Shown one piece after another: positions 32,006-43,669 of a stretch of DNA of 62,863 bases. Every line of letters starts with the position of its first letter. Within the stretch, counting starts at the first letter, position 1. The DNA is from Chrysophaeum taylorii (taxonomy: Eukaryota > Sar > Pelagophyceae > Pelagomonadales > Pelagomonadaceae), in contig JAQMWT010000593.1 in assembly GCA_029834535.1 (NCBI GenBank), forward strand, positions 1 to 62,863, given 5' to 3'. Position numbers and translations under genes: made by a program. The notes under the pieces are model-generated. The model saw only the letters and a program-made list of their open reading frames with translations, was not told the origin of the DNA and searched no databases.

Positions 32006-33560
32006 GTAGCGGAAATGACATGGGATATCAGGCTGATCCGGAGAAGCCGTCCCCCTTTAACCCTTTAAACCGCTACAGCTCCCACAAATATGGCGCCGGG
32101 GCCATCCCTTCTCGAACCGAAACATCAGTTTCTTCTATGTGCCTATGGACACTCCGATCGGAACTCATGCCAGCGTGGCGTCCTCCACTGGGACTTGCCC
32201 GGCGGGATCCCGGTCCTTGACGCCTGCCCCACGCCACGAGAAACGTGTTTTTGAAATAACCAACTGTTTAATAAGGCGCGGAAGCGCGGAGTGCGGTGGG
32301 TGAAATAGCATCGGAAACTGGCACATCGTGGCAAAGGCGGACTCGTCGCCGAGCCGCGGGGCACGCGACGATATGAGAGTGCCAGCTTGCGGGGTGTGCG
32401 AGTCCTGCCGCCGGACATATGTACAGGGGAGTTCCGCGTCGTCCTTGGCGCGGGCGGCTTGGGTTGGGCTGCCCGAACGGACGACGTGACTGAGAGCGGT
32501 GAGGACGCAAGGTTTTGTAATAGCCGATTGCTGAAAATAGAAAGGAGATGGTTCAAGCACGGCGGGGTAGGTGGGTACCGCGCAGCGGCGAGCCAGGCTG
32601 ACCGCCCGATAAATATCCCTAATTCTGCCGTCCGCTATGCGCTATCTAGCTTCTTCTTCGCCGTCTTCGCTGGTCACTTCTCTTTCTCTCTCTCTGTTCT
32701 TTATCGTTCATTGTAGCACCATGAGCCTGGAAGTAACCACAACAATAGGAGCAGTGAATGCTATGTCCGGCAACGTCGGAGCCTCCCGTTGCCCTGTTTG
32801 GCGTCGGCGAAATCGGCGGCGCAAATGAATTATTTGCTCTCGCGCCATATGAACGATCTCGTTGCCGAGACCGTAGATGAGCCATACTCGCACTGCTTCT
32901 TTTCTTTCTTGTCTCCCCCGTCGTCTATTCCGCCCCTTCTTCTTCACCTACCTTTTCCTGTTTCTCCATTTTGCTCACTTTTCTCTTGCTCTCTTCCTGT
33001 CCCCTTTTTCGCTGTCCCCACTTGTCCATCCCCTCACCACTTCTGCCGCCTCCCATTGCGTTCTTGCTCCTTTATTTCCCTCTGCGCTCATCCATTCTGG
33101 CTCTTTGTGCCTTGGAGTTGCAAACCATAATAATAAGGGAAGTATTTAGAATTGTGGGGTTTTGTGGGCCGATGAATCGAGAATTTTCAAGTAGCCATCC
33201 TAGCGGCAAAACGCACGGTATCAGGAAACCTGTTAATAACCGGTTATTGTGTGACGAACGTAGGTTGGCATCTGTTCGCCTCCCGGACGGGCCGGCTGGA
33301 AGCTGGAATCGCAGTGGGTATGGCCGGTGGACCCAGAAGTGTGTTGACGACGACGTTGTCGTCGTAGTCAAATCGCGGTGTCCGCGTCGCATCGCGGCTA
33401 GCGTCAACTCTACCCTGACCCTCCTTTTGTGCTCCTCGTCTGAACGCCCTATGATTCTGATCCTGCGCTCTGGCACTAGCCTACGCCGCATGCACAGGGC
33501 CGGCCTACTGTAAGGTAGTGAAGCGCGACGAACTACGGGTTTGCGTCTACACACGCCGAG
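32006..33560. other. intergenic, repeat fragments, no gene
   Basis: 32395-32515 resembles 34900-35010 (shared 'ctgccgccggac.tacgtgc' and 'ggctgcccgaa' blocks). A pyrimidine-rich stretch runs 32895-33110. At 33228-33245 lies an 'aataaccggttatt' palindrome, followed by 33250-33520, a copy of the dispersed repeat also at 4850-5210 and 43755-43870 (reversed). Open frames here are short and unsupported. Confidence 0.5.
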
Positions 33561-36300
33561 CCACCTCAGCACACCCCCGCCCGTATCATGACCCCGCTGG
33601 AAACAATCGGCGTGGCGCTACCGCCCGTCGCTCTTCGCCTTTCGCTCGCTCGTAAGAGCCGCTCGCTCGTCGCGTGTCCATGCCCTGACTGTGCGCGCCT
33701 GGCACCTTGCTTTCCCCAGGTGCCGCCCCCGCCGCACGGCCGCGCTCTGTGTGTTAGCACTTTGGCACCAGGTTTGTCACTCACGGATCTGGCGCGAGTG
33801 CGAGCAACCCAGCCGCGCATTTGATATGTACGGACCGTCGACCTTTAAAGACCCCCGCATAGTATGTATCTCCACATAACCCACATACGCCCGCACACCT
33901 TCTCGTACCCTCCCCCTAATCAGTCGACTTTAAAAAGCTCCCACGCCCGCACAACTGCTCGCACCCCCCTTCCTAGCAGTCGACTTAAAAAAAAACCCAC
34001 ATACAAAGTGCCAGACGGCGTTCAAACTCGAATCGTGCGTCAGCAGCGGGCGACTGGGGGCCGCGGTGTTGCTTCGACGGCGCCGTGTCCTTCGACATGC
34101 TCAGACTTGGAGTACCCAGGGGCGGCAAGAGCAAGGGCAGGCGTCCTCCGAGTGCAGTACGCAACCACGCGTAAATATAAAGTGTGCCGACTGCTAAGAG
34201 GAGGTGGGGGAAAGAGAGTACACTTAAGGTTAAGGGCAGGGCGGGCGCGGAAGGAGGGGGGATACGCCCACTTACACCCTGGGCGAAAAGCTCGCCGGCC
34301 ATAGAAGGCTCGTGCCTCTTCCTTCTTTACCCACGCGACGATCATAATCTTCACTTCCACCTCACCTGCGCGTCGTGCCGACGAGAGGCATCGGCAGCGC
34401 AGAATGCGAGCCACACCTGCTGCGACCAAGCAGAAAGTCGAGCAACACAAAAGCCCAAGACCCCAGGCACGGAGAGGCATGCCGCGTCTTCAATGTGTGG
34501 TGTTTGGCCGGGGCCTCGTGGTGGTAAAGCGCCGCGCGCATATATCCGCAGTGAGTGGCAGGTTTGTTGGGGTTGAGCGAGGCGAGAGCATAGCCGGGCG
34601 CGGGAGGGAGGGAGGACAAGCGGTCATTGCCCGCAGCTCATCAACACCCGCGAGCCGGGACAGGTCGACTGCTGAGAGGAGAGGGGGAGTGCGATCGTGA
34701 GCACGCAGGGCGGTCTCTGAGGGTTTTTTTTAAGTCGACTGCCAACAGAGGGGGGGACGGGGCGTTGAGGGGTTTTGGTGGATTGCGTGGAGACGTGAGG
34801 CGCGGCTTGAAGGCGGAAGTACCCTGGGCCCTAATCGGTGTCATCACAGAGCCGCGGGACAGGCGAAGAGAGGACGGGCCTCGCCCGTAGGTCATACGTT
34901 CGCTGCCGCCGGACGTACGTGCGACGGATTGCGACGCCCTGCAGGGCGGCCTGGGCGGGGCTGCCCGAAGCGTCGACGCGGCTGAGGCAGTGAGGGCGCA
35001 GCTTGTCTGGTCCAAGTCATTGGCCATTCCCCACGTGCGGAAGATGCCGCGAGCTCGTGCCGCCTTGGCCTCGGCGAACACCCACCTTCTACCTACGTCC
35101 GCGCTGCGATTCGTGCGGCGCAGATTTCTTCGGGTTCGTGGCATGCCGCATTGACCTTACCGAAGGCCCCTAAGACGAGGCCAGGGACGGTGCCGTAGGT
35201 GCGTAGCCGCAACTAGACGGGTCCCGGGAGACCGCGTGGGGGGCGGTGTCGGATGATTTAGGTGAGTCTTTCTTTTATCTCGGTTAATCCCGGTTATAAA
35301 CCGGTGAGAAAGTTAGGAGTTGAACGATCGTCTCTTTGAGCCAGTGGCTCAAGCTTTCGTTCCTTGGCCAGTGACTGTCGCCAATCATGGCGTGGGCACG
35401 AAATTTTTTCGGGTTGAGTCGTCGTGTGTGGGACTATGTCCCCCGCGCGAACGCTCATGAGCTTGATCGCCGACCGGCGAAGAGCGTCGAGACCAGTAAT
35501 GGTCGCCGCGGCTGTGGATATGTGCGGCGTGGCATGCGCGGCGAGCACAGAGTGCGCTACGGAAGCGGATTCCGCGATACAGCCAATCATCCAGAGTCGC
35601 CGCCGGGCCGTCGCTGAGCTGCCAATGCTGCCCAACTTCTTTGCTCGAAACAACTCTCCGCGTCTGTCTTTGCTCGAAACAACTCTCCGCGTCTGCTGGC
35701 GAAAGACTACAAGGTCAAATCACCTTCGCAACCGGAGAAGCAGTCGTCCGACGTACTCTCTCGTGACGCTGGATATTGCCAGGCACGCGGCTGTCTCGTC
35801 GGAGCACGGCGATCTTGAACATCTCCAGGGCCAATAGCAAACGCTCGTCGCTCCTTCTTTTCTTGTGTTCTCGCTAACACTAATCTCTGGCCACACCCGA
35901 ATGGCGGATCTCCAGGGCTGTACCTAGAGGCATCTCGATATGCCAGCTGTGGGTGCCTGCGTGTATGTGCGAGTACCGTGCGTGTTCAGTGAACCTTGAT
36001 GTGGCACGAGGCCCGCGCGACATGTGACGGCGCAACCACAAGCCTGCACTCACGCCCGCCGTATGCCAAACCAGAGACTTGGACAAATTTGCGAGAGAAG
36101 AATCTCGAATGGCGAACGGGGATAATAGCACAAAATACATTGTTCTGACTCCATTGCTATCACCTTGACTATCTCCGCCCGCTTTTCATGCACGGCACAA
36201 TGCACAGCGCGCATTCGTCCCCAGCTGGGATGGTCATCCCGACCGTCGATTGATTTTATTCTCAACTACTACACTGCGCGTAGAGTAAAAAAGCCGAGTT
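33561..36300. other. repeat-rich intergenic, no convincing gene
   Basis: Several copies of a 'TTTAAAGTCGACTGCTAAGAGG' type motif occur (about 33834, 33925 and 33975 reversed; 34185, 34664 and 34732 forward). The segment 35635-35697 is a ~29-bp tandem duplication of 'tttgctcgaaacaactctccgcg'. A minus-strand 119-codon frame (35294-35653) has no recognisable motif. Multiple T and G runs suggest old transposon ends. Confidence 0.45.
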
Positions 36301-38863
36301 CTAATTGAGTGCACAGGATGGGTCGTGTGTGGTGCACTCTGATTGTGGTATTTGCAAGGTGCTCACTTGCTGGCGGCTAACCTGGAACCCATGGCGAATC
36401 ATGAGCCATGAGAAGGCTGTCTTCGCGACCGACCCACGCGCACTCTCGAGTTCCATGGCGAACTGGAGGTCATTTGGTGTGCGCTTTACAAGCTTGAAAA
36501 CAAACATGCGCTCTATAGTTCGAATTCGTTTTGCGCGATCGGCTGCTAGCTTGAGCTCATGCTTGTTCATCGACACGCGCTTGAGAGCGGACATGTTCTT
36601 CGCTGCCGTCCTCTTAAGCACTTTCGTCTGGTGCCTGAACGCGACAACTGCCCGCCACTGGCGCTGGATGCAGACAGCTGCGATGCTAACGTCGAGGAGC
36701 TCGTGAAGCCGTTTTTTTTCGGAGCACTCATCGAAGAGCATTTCGTCGCATTTTTTGTGCCAGGCGTTAAATAGAATCATCGCAGCATCGTCGTCGATGT
36801 CAATGCCTCGTGCAATTGAGAGCAAAACGCGGAAATCGCTGTAAGGGAAGCAATTTGAACGCGCCTCGGCACCGGCGTGAAGGTGAGCGTCGACCGTATC
36901 GAAGATGCGTTCCCATAGGTGCTTTTGACACCGATGGTACGCGTTGCAATCATTATACTTCCGCCAGAGACGCTGGATTGATGAAGCTGCGCTCGGACGT
37001 TGCGTCTTTTTGCGTCGCGCGGCCGTCTCTCGCTCGAGCCAGGGCACGACAAGAACGAGCGCAGCATCGATGTTCATTGTCTCTCTTTCGGGAGCGTGCT
37101 CGTCGTCTTCGTCATCTTCTGCTCTGGTTGGCGACCACTCGTCGACAATCAATTGCTTGAGTTCGTCGAGTGCATTTCGATCGTAAGCGAGGTTCGGGTC
37201 CACAACGCTCTCGATCGCCGCAATCACCACCCCCTTGCTAATCTGGCTCCCCTTCGCGTTCATACAGGCAGAAATCTTCGGCGGCTTCGTATCGGGTATT
37301 CTGTTCGCAATTGCTGCGCACGTGTGGCAAAAGAGGCGGTAGACCGCCGCGTCAGCGCGCGACGAATTCTCGGGGTTGGTCTTGCGCCACAGCTCATTAA
37401 AGAGTTGCAGCCGAGGGTGGGCTGTCGGACTACTACAAGCCTTCAACAAGCTCTGCATCACCTTGTGAGCGTACCTGCACAGAACACATGATGACAACAC
37501 ACGGCGACGCAGGATGAGTGATTACGTACGTTCGTACGTTGTGCATGCGTATGTAAAAGTCTCTCGTGACGTCGTGAAGCTTGAACAGATGTGTGGCAAC
37601 GTTGGCGGTCTCAGACTTGTGAGCGTCCTGCAGTGCGGCATCGTAGATTTCGGCTATGTGCGCGAGGGCGGAATCGACGGCAAGCGCAGGCACGTCCTCC
37701 ATGACACAGCGAATAGGCGATATTTTCGGCGTCTCGTATTGCGTCGATGCGTCAATTGTAGGAGTGACCACAACGGGGGGCGCTTCAACCACCCGAGGCT
37801 CTTCTGCGGGTACGCCAAGCTCGTCGTTGTCGAGTCGAAATAGGCGCGTGACCTCTTCCTCGCGCCGAGCCTTGACGACAGGGTCTTGGTGAAGCATGTC
37901 CCCTTCTTTCGACGTCAAATCTCGGATTGCCTGGTTCAAGACGGCGATCACCGACGAATGTGTGCCTCCCAACGACGACAACGACGACGTCGGCAATGCA
38001 GCAGGTTCCTTGGGCACCCGCCGCACCAACAGCTCGAGAGCCGTTGCCGCGTCTCGCCGGTGTCGTCGCTCGAAATTGGAGAATGTTGCCTTAGCCAGAT
38101 TTTTCCGCATGTCGGTGATTCTTTCCTTGAGCATCAACCTCACGTGAGCTACCATGGCGTTGAATACAAGGCGCTTTCGGTTCAGGTCCTGCTTCCAGAA
38201 TCCGCGCTGCATGACTTTCTCGCGCATAACACGCTGATTGACGGCAAACCCAGACCAGATGTTGAATATCGCCTGCCGGAGTAGCCGCGTCGCCGGATCA
38301 AGCATGCACCGAAAGCCTGTGAGCGAACCGAGGTTTTCTTTGATGGCACCGATGGTCATCTGATTCTCGTCTTCCATGCGAATCGCGTTCTTGTACTTAT
38401 CGATTTGCGCCTTGAGTAGCTGGCACTTTTCGAACCAGGTCATCTGTGCATACAGATCGTCGTTGCTCCAAGTCTCAACAGGGGGCGCGTCCGACTCGGG
38501 ATCGCGTGCCTCCACGTAGATGCAGCTCAGCATTTCCTGGACGACGAGTTTCATGACAGGCTCGAACCGTGTGAAAAGCGACGAAATGCGTTGGAGTACG
38601 TTGACCAATACAACCGTGCGCTGTTTGTTCGGCACGAGCGCGCCCACGTCTGCATCCTGCTCCAGCAACGTGCCCTCCGCCCACAGGGACACGGACGACC
38701 ACGACTTTGACTCATCCTTCAAGCTCATACACCATTCGCTGACGATTCGCTGCGATACTCCCTGATTCGGAAGACATCTTGCTTTACGCTCGAACACTCC
38801 AAGCGACTTGGCGGGCGATATGGGTTCCAACCGACTCGGACCGCGTCGGTGGCCGAGCATCAT
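36301..38863 (-). CDS. IQ-motif (calmodulin-binding) protein
   Basis: Two exons, 38863-37530 and 37474-36301, split by a 55-bp GTACGT...CAG intron (37475-37529). The joined frame is 836 codons including stop, with both ends in phase. Two IQ motifs are visible in exon 2: A-S-S-I-Q-R-L-W-R-K-Y (near 36990-36960) and V-C-I-Q-R-Q-W-R-A-V-V (near 36680-36650), so calmodulin or EF-hand light chains are likely partners. Exon 1 is mostly helical with Arg/Lys-rich, coiled-coil-like stretches (about 38240-38020) and an acidic, Pro-rich linker (37830-37740). No motor, kinase or channel domain is seen. Family unknown; a cytoskeletal or flagellar scaffold is one possibility. It converges on the IP3-receptor-like gene from the right across 4.3 kb of repeats. 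Confidence 0.75.
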
Positions 38864-39446
38864 TTGGCTATCGCTTGGGTAACGCGTCCGTTCATATATC
38901 TAATGACGTTGGGCACTGCCGAGTTATTAGACTAATAGTTGGCGTCGCTGTGACGGCTTCGGCAGCAATTAAATTTTGCGGTGGACCCGACGTCATGTTC
39001 ATCATGTGATATGTCACCGCGTTCCGCCTGCGAGGTTCTGCTCTTCTTGATCCTACAACAGTCAGCCGCTCAGAACGGAACATAGACCTCTCGTATCCCA
39101 CGCCGACGAGCGAAGTCAAACTTCATGCGCCACCTTTCATAATAATAGTTATTCCTCGGGGGCCCACACAGCTCGTGCTCGAGAGTGCGACAATGGCGCT
39201 AAGCGCATGCTTCCGCTGCGGAGCTCATTAAGATAGAATCAAAGCGATTTGGAAAAATGATGACTATAAAGACGGAAAGGTCGCTATGCTGCGACAAATC
39301 CACAACGCGGATAATTTGGTGACGCGTGGCACCCCCTCGATCAGTGCCGAAGGTGTTGTGGTGTAAGTGGCTTGCCAAAGCTGCTCCCTACATATGGGCG
39401 CGGGCGATGGGGTTGAAAGTTTCGGGTTTCGAAGTCGCGAGGCGGG
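38864..39446. other. intergenic between two minus-strand genes
   Basis: Promoter of the IQ-protein gene and 3' region of the tyrosinase gene. AT-rich blocks are at 38940-38975 and 39130-39155. No gene or RNA recognised. Confidence 0.4.
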
Positions 39447-41434
39447 TTAGTTGAGGTAATGCAGCCACTTTGTCGGAATGATGGTGTTGTTCGGGCACGC
39501 CGGCCAGGATGTCAGTTTGTCATACACGTAAGGTAAATCGGTGTTGGTTGGCGAAATGGCGGCGTAGAACTGCTCGTTGGTGAAGGTCGTCCCCGTTGGT
39601 ACCCAGTCGAGATTTTTGAATGGCAGCACGTCATCGGCCCGATGTCCCGGACATGTGGTGTTGCGTACGCATGTGGGCTTCGCGAAGGATTCGGAATCTT
39701 CGATCGCATCCCAGTCGCATACGACGCGGGTGTCCGAGAGTACGGACGTGACGTGGTGGTACGACCAGGTTTCTTCGAAAGTCAGGACGTTCTTCGACGC
39801 AAGGAGCCGGATGAGCTGGACAAACCGCTCGGAGAGGCCGTGCAACGGCCAGAATAAAGGGTCTTGAGGAGCTGCCGAGGTGAACATCTCCCCGGGATGA
39901 CCGACGTGGCACATCTCTGCCAAAATTTCGTCGAACGTTAGGCCGACCTTGTCGACAAGAAGGGTTTGAAGCCGAGGCTCGATGTCCAGCAAACCTGTGA
40001 GATGCAAGATCTCCGAGGCCGACCGGCCTTTGATGACCTCATCGGGGCAGTAGCAGACGCAGTCCGTTTCGGGGATTCCCGCGCAATCAGTCGGGCAGTG
40101 AACGAACCCCTGGCGCCACAAAAATTTCGAGCCGAGAAGAAACTGGTCAGATATATGCGGACTCGAGTCCATGTCGGATATGTTGGCGACCATCTTTTCG
40201 ATGAACGTGCTGCTCGCATCCCAGTGCCCGCCGAGCATGATGTGGACCTGGCCGTGGAGGCCGCCGTTGAGCGCGGAGCTCACCTCGCTAAACGAAAGAG
40301 GGTCCATTTCCAGGCCGGTCATAAAGTCGGAGCATGTTGGCAGTTGGTAGAGAGCGTCGGGAACTCCCAGAGTGTACCGCGATCTCATCAAGTACGGAAT
40401 AGCGTTGGTGTTCCACGGCGACCGCAAGAGACCGTAGGGGTTGGTGATATTGGAAAATTCGCGCGCGTTCTTGAGCACAGGAGTAAACGCCCAGCGTCCA
40501 TTTGTGATGACGTGGTTGTCGTGTTCACCTGGATCGGCCGAGCCAAACCAGTCGTCGTCGAACACGATCGACGTCGAGTATTTAGTCCCTAACGGCGCGT
40601 CGATGGTGTAGTCCCAGTAATTACTCGCGACACGCGCGTCGATGGCCTGCAAGCTTTGCTCAAACCTACACCAAACAAGGCCCTGTGTCACGATATAACC
40701 GGAGGATGTACTTACTGCATCGTAATTCCGACGTGGTGATTCAGGAAACCGGCGTCGTCGTGCCAGTGATCGCACGACCGATCTGCCGCGCCGTAAAGAT
40801 GCTCACGTACCAACCACGCCGCCGATCGAAACTTATCGCCATACGCCGCTTCACCCTCGGCTTGCGACGTCCGATACACGATACTTAGCGCATCGAAGTA
40901 TCGCACGCGGTCGGCTGGCGTCAGATCACGAATTTCCCGTCTGACGTACTTGGCCGTGCACGCGAACTGATACGAGTCCCCACCCGACGACACGACCGTG
41001 ACGGAGTGCGTGCCAGTCTTAACGAACCGCACGCGAACTTGCTTACCAGTTGGCATTTCTCCCTCCATTCCGTCCGTGCCAGACATGATGTCCCACCGCA
41101 GCTCGCCAACGTCGGCGTAACCGGCCGGAAAATCCAGAGTCAGCGTTGTCGGCTGATGAACCTCGACGAGATTTACGTGAGGGTATAAGCCATCTCCAAT
41201 AACACCCAGCCTATCTTCGTATTCGGATCTCGCCAACAGTCGCGGTGTTAGGACACTCTCGCGCTGTTGCTGAAACGCCATTCCCTCGTCCTCGTCTTTG
41301 GCCGCGGAAATGATCGAGGTCGAAAACGCCGGCGTCGGGTGCGTAAATCTCACAACTGCACCCAAACCGAAGACAGCGACGGCCACCAGGAACGGACCGA
41401 GACGCACGCGCGTCATCCGGCACCCGGGGCGCAT
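39447..41434 (-). CDS. tyrosinase-family copper oxidase
   Basis: Two exons, 41434-40716 and 40665-39447, joined across a 50-bp GTAAGT...TAG intron (40666-40715) into a 645-residue frame. Tyrosinases are type-3 copper enzymes oxidising phenols to quinones. An N-terminal hydrophobic segment (residues ~11-27) suggests a signal anchor or peptide. A ~100-residue beta-rich region follows, resembling a cupredoxin-like fold (inference). CuA site: C-D-H-W-H-D-D-A-G-F-L-N-H-H (near 40755), then F-E-Q-S-L just across the intron and Y-W-D-Y-T. CuB site: G-L-H-G-Q-V-H-I-M-L-G-G-H (near 40240) and Q-D-P-L-F-W-P-L-H-G (near 39855); the usual second His of the H-H pair here is L-H. A Cys-rich insertion lies at 40090-40030. 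Probably extracellular or vesicular; the role could be pigment, cell wall or defence. Confidence 0.88.
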
Positions 41435-41552
41435 TCTACACCAGGTAGTGCGTACGCCGATTTTGCAGATATTTCCCCACGTATCCTGCAGGCTCTAATT
41501 GCGTGGCCTGGGCTTGCTCTCGCTTAACGATGACTGAGCGGTACTCGCTCGC

Positions 41553-42860
41553 ATGTTCAGCCGCTCTCCTGCCACGGGCGGCGCGGTGCGCGGCTTCTGC
41601 GAGCTGCGCGCGCCCTTGCTGGGGCGCAACTCTTTCGATGCGGCCTACATGTGCTCGCGCGTCGGGACTCTCGTGGCATCCCAGCCAACGTCCCCGCTTG
41701 CCCGCGCTTTTTGTGACGCTTGGGGCCGTTTGCAGGCGGACGCCGGGATGCCTGACGAGGGGCCTTTGGCCGCGCCAACGTACAGTGCGCGGGTATTGAC
41801 GCATCGGCCGGAGCGCCGTATGGGAAGGTGCGGCGGGCTATGACGAGGCGCGAGGCTCTTCGCGTCGAGCACCGCGAAGCGGATTTTCGTGCTCTCCCTG
41901 CGTGTGACGTCCGCAAGGCGTCCTTCCTCCACAAGCTCTCCACCGCTTGGGTGGCTTCGGGATCCTTGGCTTCTCGGACAGCGACTTTCCAGAAGTCGTT
42001 GCCAACTTCCTCGGGCTGCAGTCACCAGCCTGCGTTCCGCTATCCGTGAGTGGTTTCCTTGGCGACACTCAGGTTCTCGACCCGTACGGCAACATCATGC
42101 TCATGGCCAGCCTTGTCAACCGCAACGGCGTTCGGTCTCTCGCATGCACGACTCTATTCTTTACGTGCTCAGTGGCCTCGTACACGAGGTGGGCGTCCGG
42201 CACACGGTCGAGCTTTCGGGCTTGTTGTAGAATTGCGTCCCGCCCCACGCCCGGCGTGCGTTCCGTTCCTTCAAGTCCTCGTCGAGGCTCGTTCCTGAGG
42301 TTTCTATTGCGGAGCCATCGGTAGACTTGGCGGTCTTCGACTCGGCGAGGTCAAAACGATTTAAATTCTGCCCGATGCGGTACCCGCCCATTAACATCAA
42401 TCGCCGCCGCGATGGCGCCCCGAGCCCAGTTGATAAGCGGGCCAGCGGTATCCAGCGCGAAAACAGTGCGCTCGCTTGCAGAAAATCCTGCGGGGTCGAA
42501 CCGGCAGCCCCCCGGGGCCCGTTCCGAGATCTTCTCGTGGAGTTTGGGCCCGTGTTAGGCTTTGTAGTCGGCAATTTCGTCGAGGGGAGTGACAACTTAC
42601 ATGGCCTTCTCCGTTTTATCGTCCGTGCGATTGGCGTCAACACTGGCCTCCAAGAGGGGGCACCATCGCTCTCGGCAGCCACGGCGGCTCAGACGCAGCG
42701 TCTCTACTGCAGTCTCTCTATCATGGCGCGCCGCGAGCGGGCCCGTCTCATCCTCTCGGGCCTGCAGTATGTCGAGGGCGGTGCAACCACCGCCCACCTC
42801 GAGCAACGGCATCACGCGCAGGAGCATTTCCAGGACGCTTGCAGGAACGCCAACGGCCCC
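41553..42860 (+). pseudogene. LINE-type reverse transcriptase 3' remnant
   Basis: Plus-strand fragments in shifting frames. 41553-41843 includes A-P-L-L-G-R-N-S-F-D-A-A-Y. 41947-42229 includes G-F-S-D-S-D-F-P-E-V and then H-D-S-I-L-Y-V-L-S-G-L-V-H-E-V-G-V, like the R-H-N-x-V-x-D-x-L segment near the C terminus of some algal non-LTR elements. 42475-42860 includes G-P-V-L-G-F-V-V-G-N-F-V-E-G-S and ends with an R-A-R-L-I-L helix. I recognise the pattern only loosely, and several frameshifts and stops intervene. The divergent tyrosinase gene starts 118 bp to the left. Confidence 0.5.
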
Positions 42861-43435
42861 TTACGTCTCCCGGCCGCCGAGTGCCTGGCGGCGCTCGGAC
42901 GGCCAGGCTCGCCCTCTGCCGTCCTCAACAAACGGCCTTCGTCCCCGGATTCTTCTCTTGAACCCATTCCCCCGCTCTCCTTAACGATTGACGCTCTGAT
43001 AGGCCGCTCTGATCCGCCACCCTTCCGCGCCCGCTCTGCCCTTGACCTTAGAGTTTACTCCTTGACCCTTCCGATCGACGCTCGGACCCCCGCCAATCTG
43101 AGCTGCTTTTATCAGCGCTCGCTCTGCCCTCTAACCTTTTAAGTTTACGCCTATATATACCCATTCAAGAACGACAACGGCCCCTACGTCTCCCGGCCGC
43201 CGGGTCCTGTGGCGGCGCGCGGACGGTTAGGCTAGCGCTAGGTCGCCCCCTTTTATCGGATTGCGCCAACGTCCTTCCTTCTACTCGCCCCAGTTCTCCT
43301 TTCCGCTCGACGCTCGGACTCCCGCCAATCTAAGCTGCTTTTTATTCAGCTCTCGCTCCGCCTTTTTATCCTTTGAGTTTACTCCTAAACCCTTCCGCTA
43401 AATATTTTACTCCTAAACCCTTTCACGTGCGCGCG
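42845..43435. repeat. ~325-bp tandem duplication next to LINE remnant
   Basis: The block 'caacggcccc.tacgtctcccggccgcc' at 42848 recurs at 43174. Each copy is followed by 'cgctcgga...cgccaatctgagctgctttt' and 'ctttgagtttactcc'-type sequence (43075-43145 and 43310-43390). The latter strings also occur, in the same order, inside every Helitron-satellite unit (for example 3935-4000 and, reversed, 51480-51560), which links the two repeat families. Confidence 0.6.
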
Positions 43436-43669
43436 ATGAAGAGCCGATACTTCTTTCTCCAAGTCTGGAGCGACGGGAGCTCTGGGCCGAGTTTGTTTGG
43501 GTCGACGCGCGGGGGGTGGGTCGTCGCAAAGAACGACGTCCTGACCTCGCCGCTGTTCAAGCCGGCCAAGGCCTTCGTCGCGTCCGCCGATTCGCTCGCC
43601 GTCCAGAAATTCAAACAACGGTTCGGACTCGAGAAGAGCGACAAACCGAAACGACGTCGTAAACCCTGA
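43436..43669 (+). CDS. small basic protein, possibly WGR-like
   Basis: A 77-residue ATG frame: R-Y-F-F-L-Q-V-W near the start, a Gly/Ser loop, G-S-T-R-G-G-W-V-V, then A-V-Q-K-F-K-Q-R-F-G, and a basic tail of Lys/Arg. The spacing vaguely resembles a WGR domain (nucleic-acid-binding module of PARPs), but the W-G-R itself is not present. It may be an exon of a larger gene or a chance frame at the end of the repeat. Confidence 0.25.
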   Translation: MKSRYFFLQVWSDGSSGPSLFGSTRGGWVVAKNDVLTSPLFKPAKAFVASADSLAVQKFKQRFGLEKSDKPKRRRKP

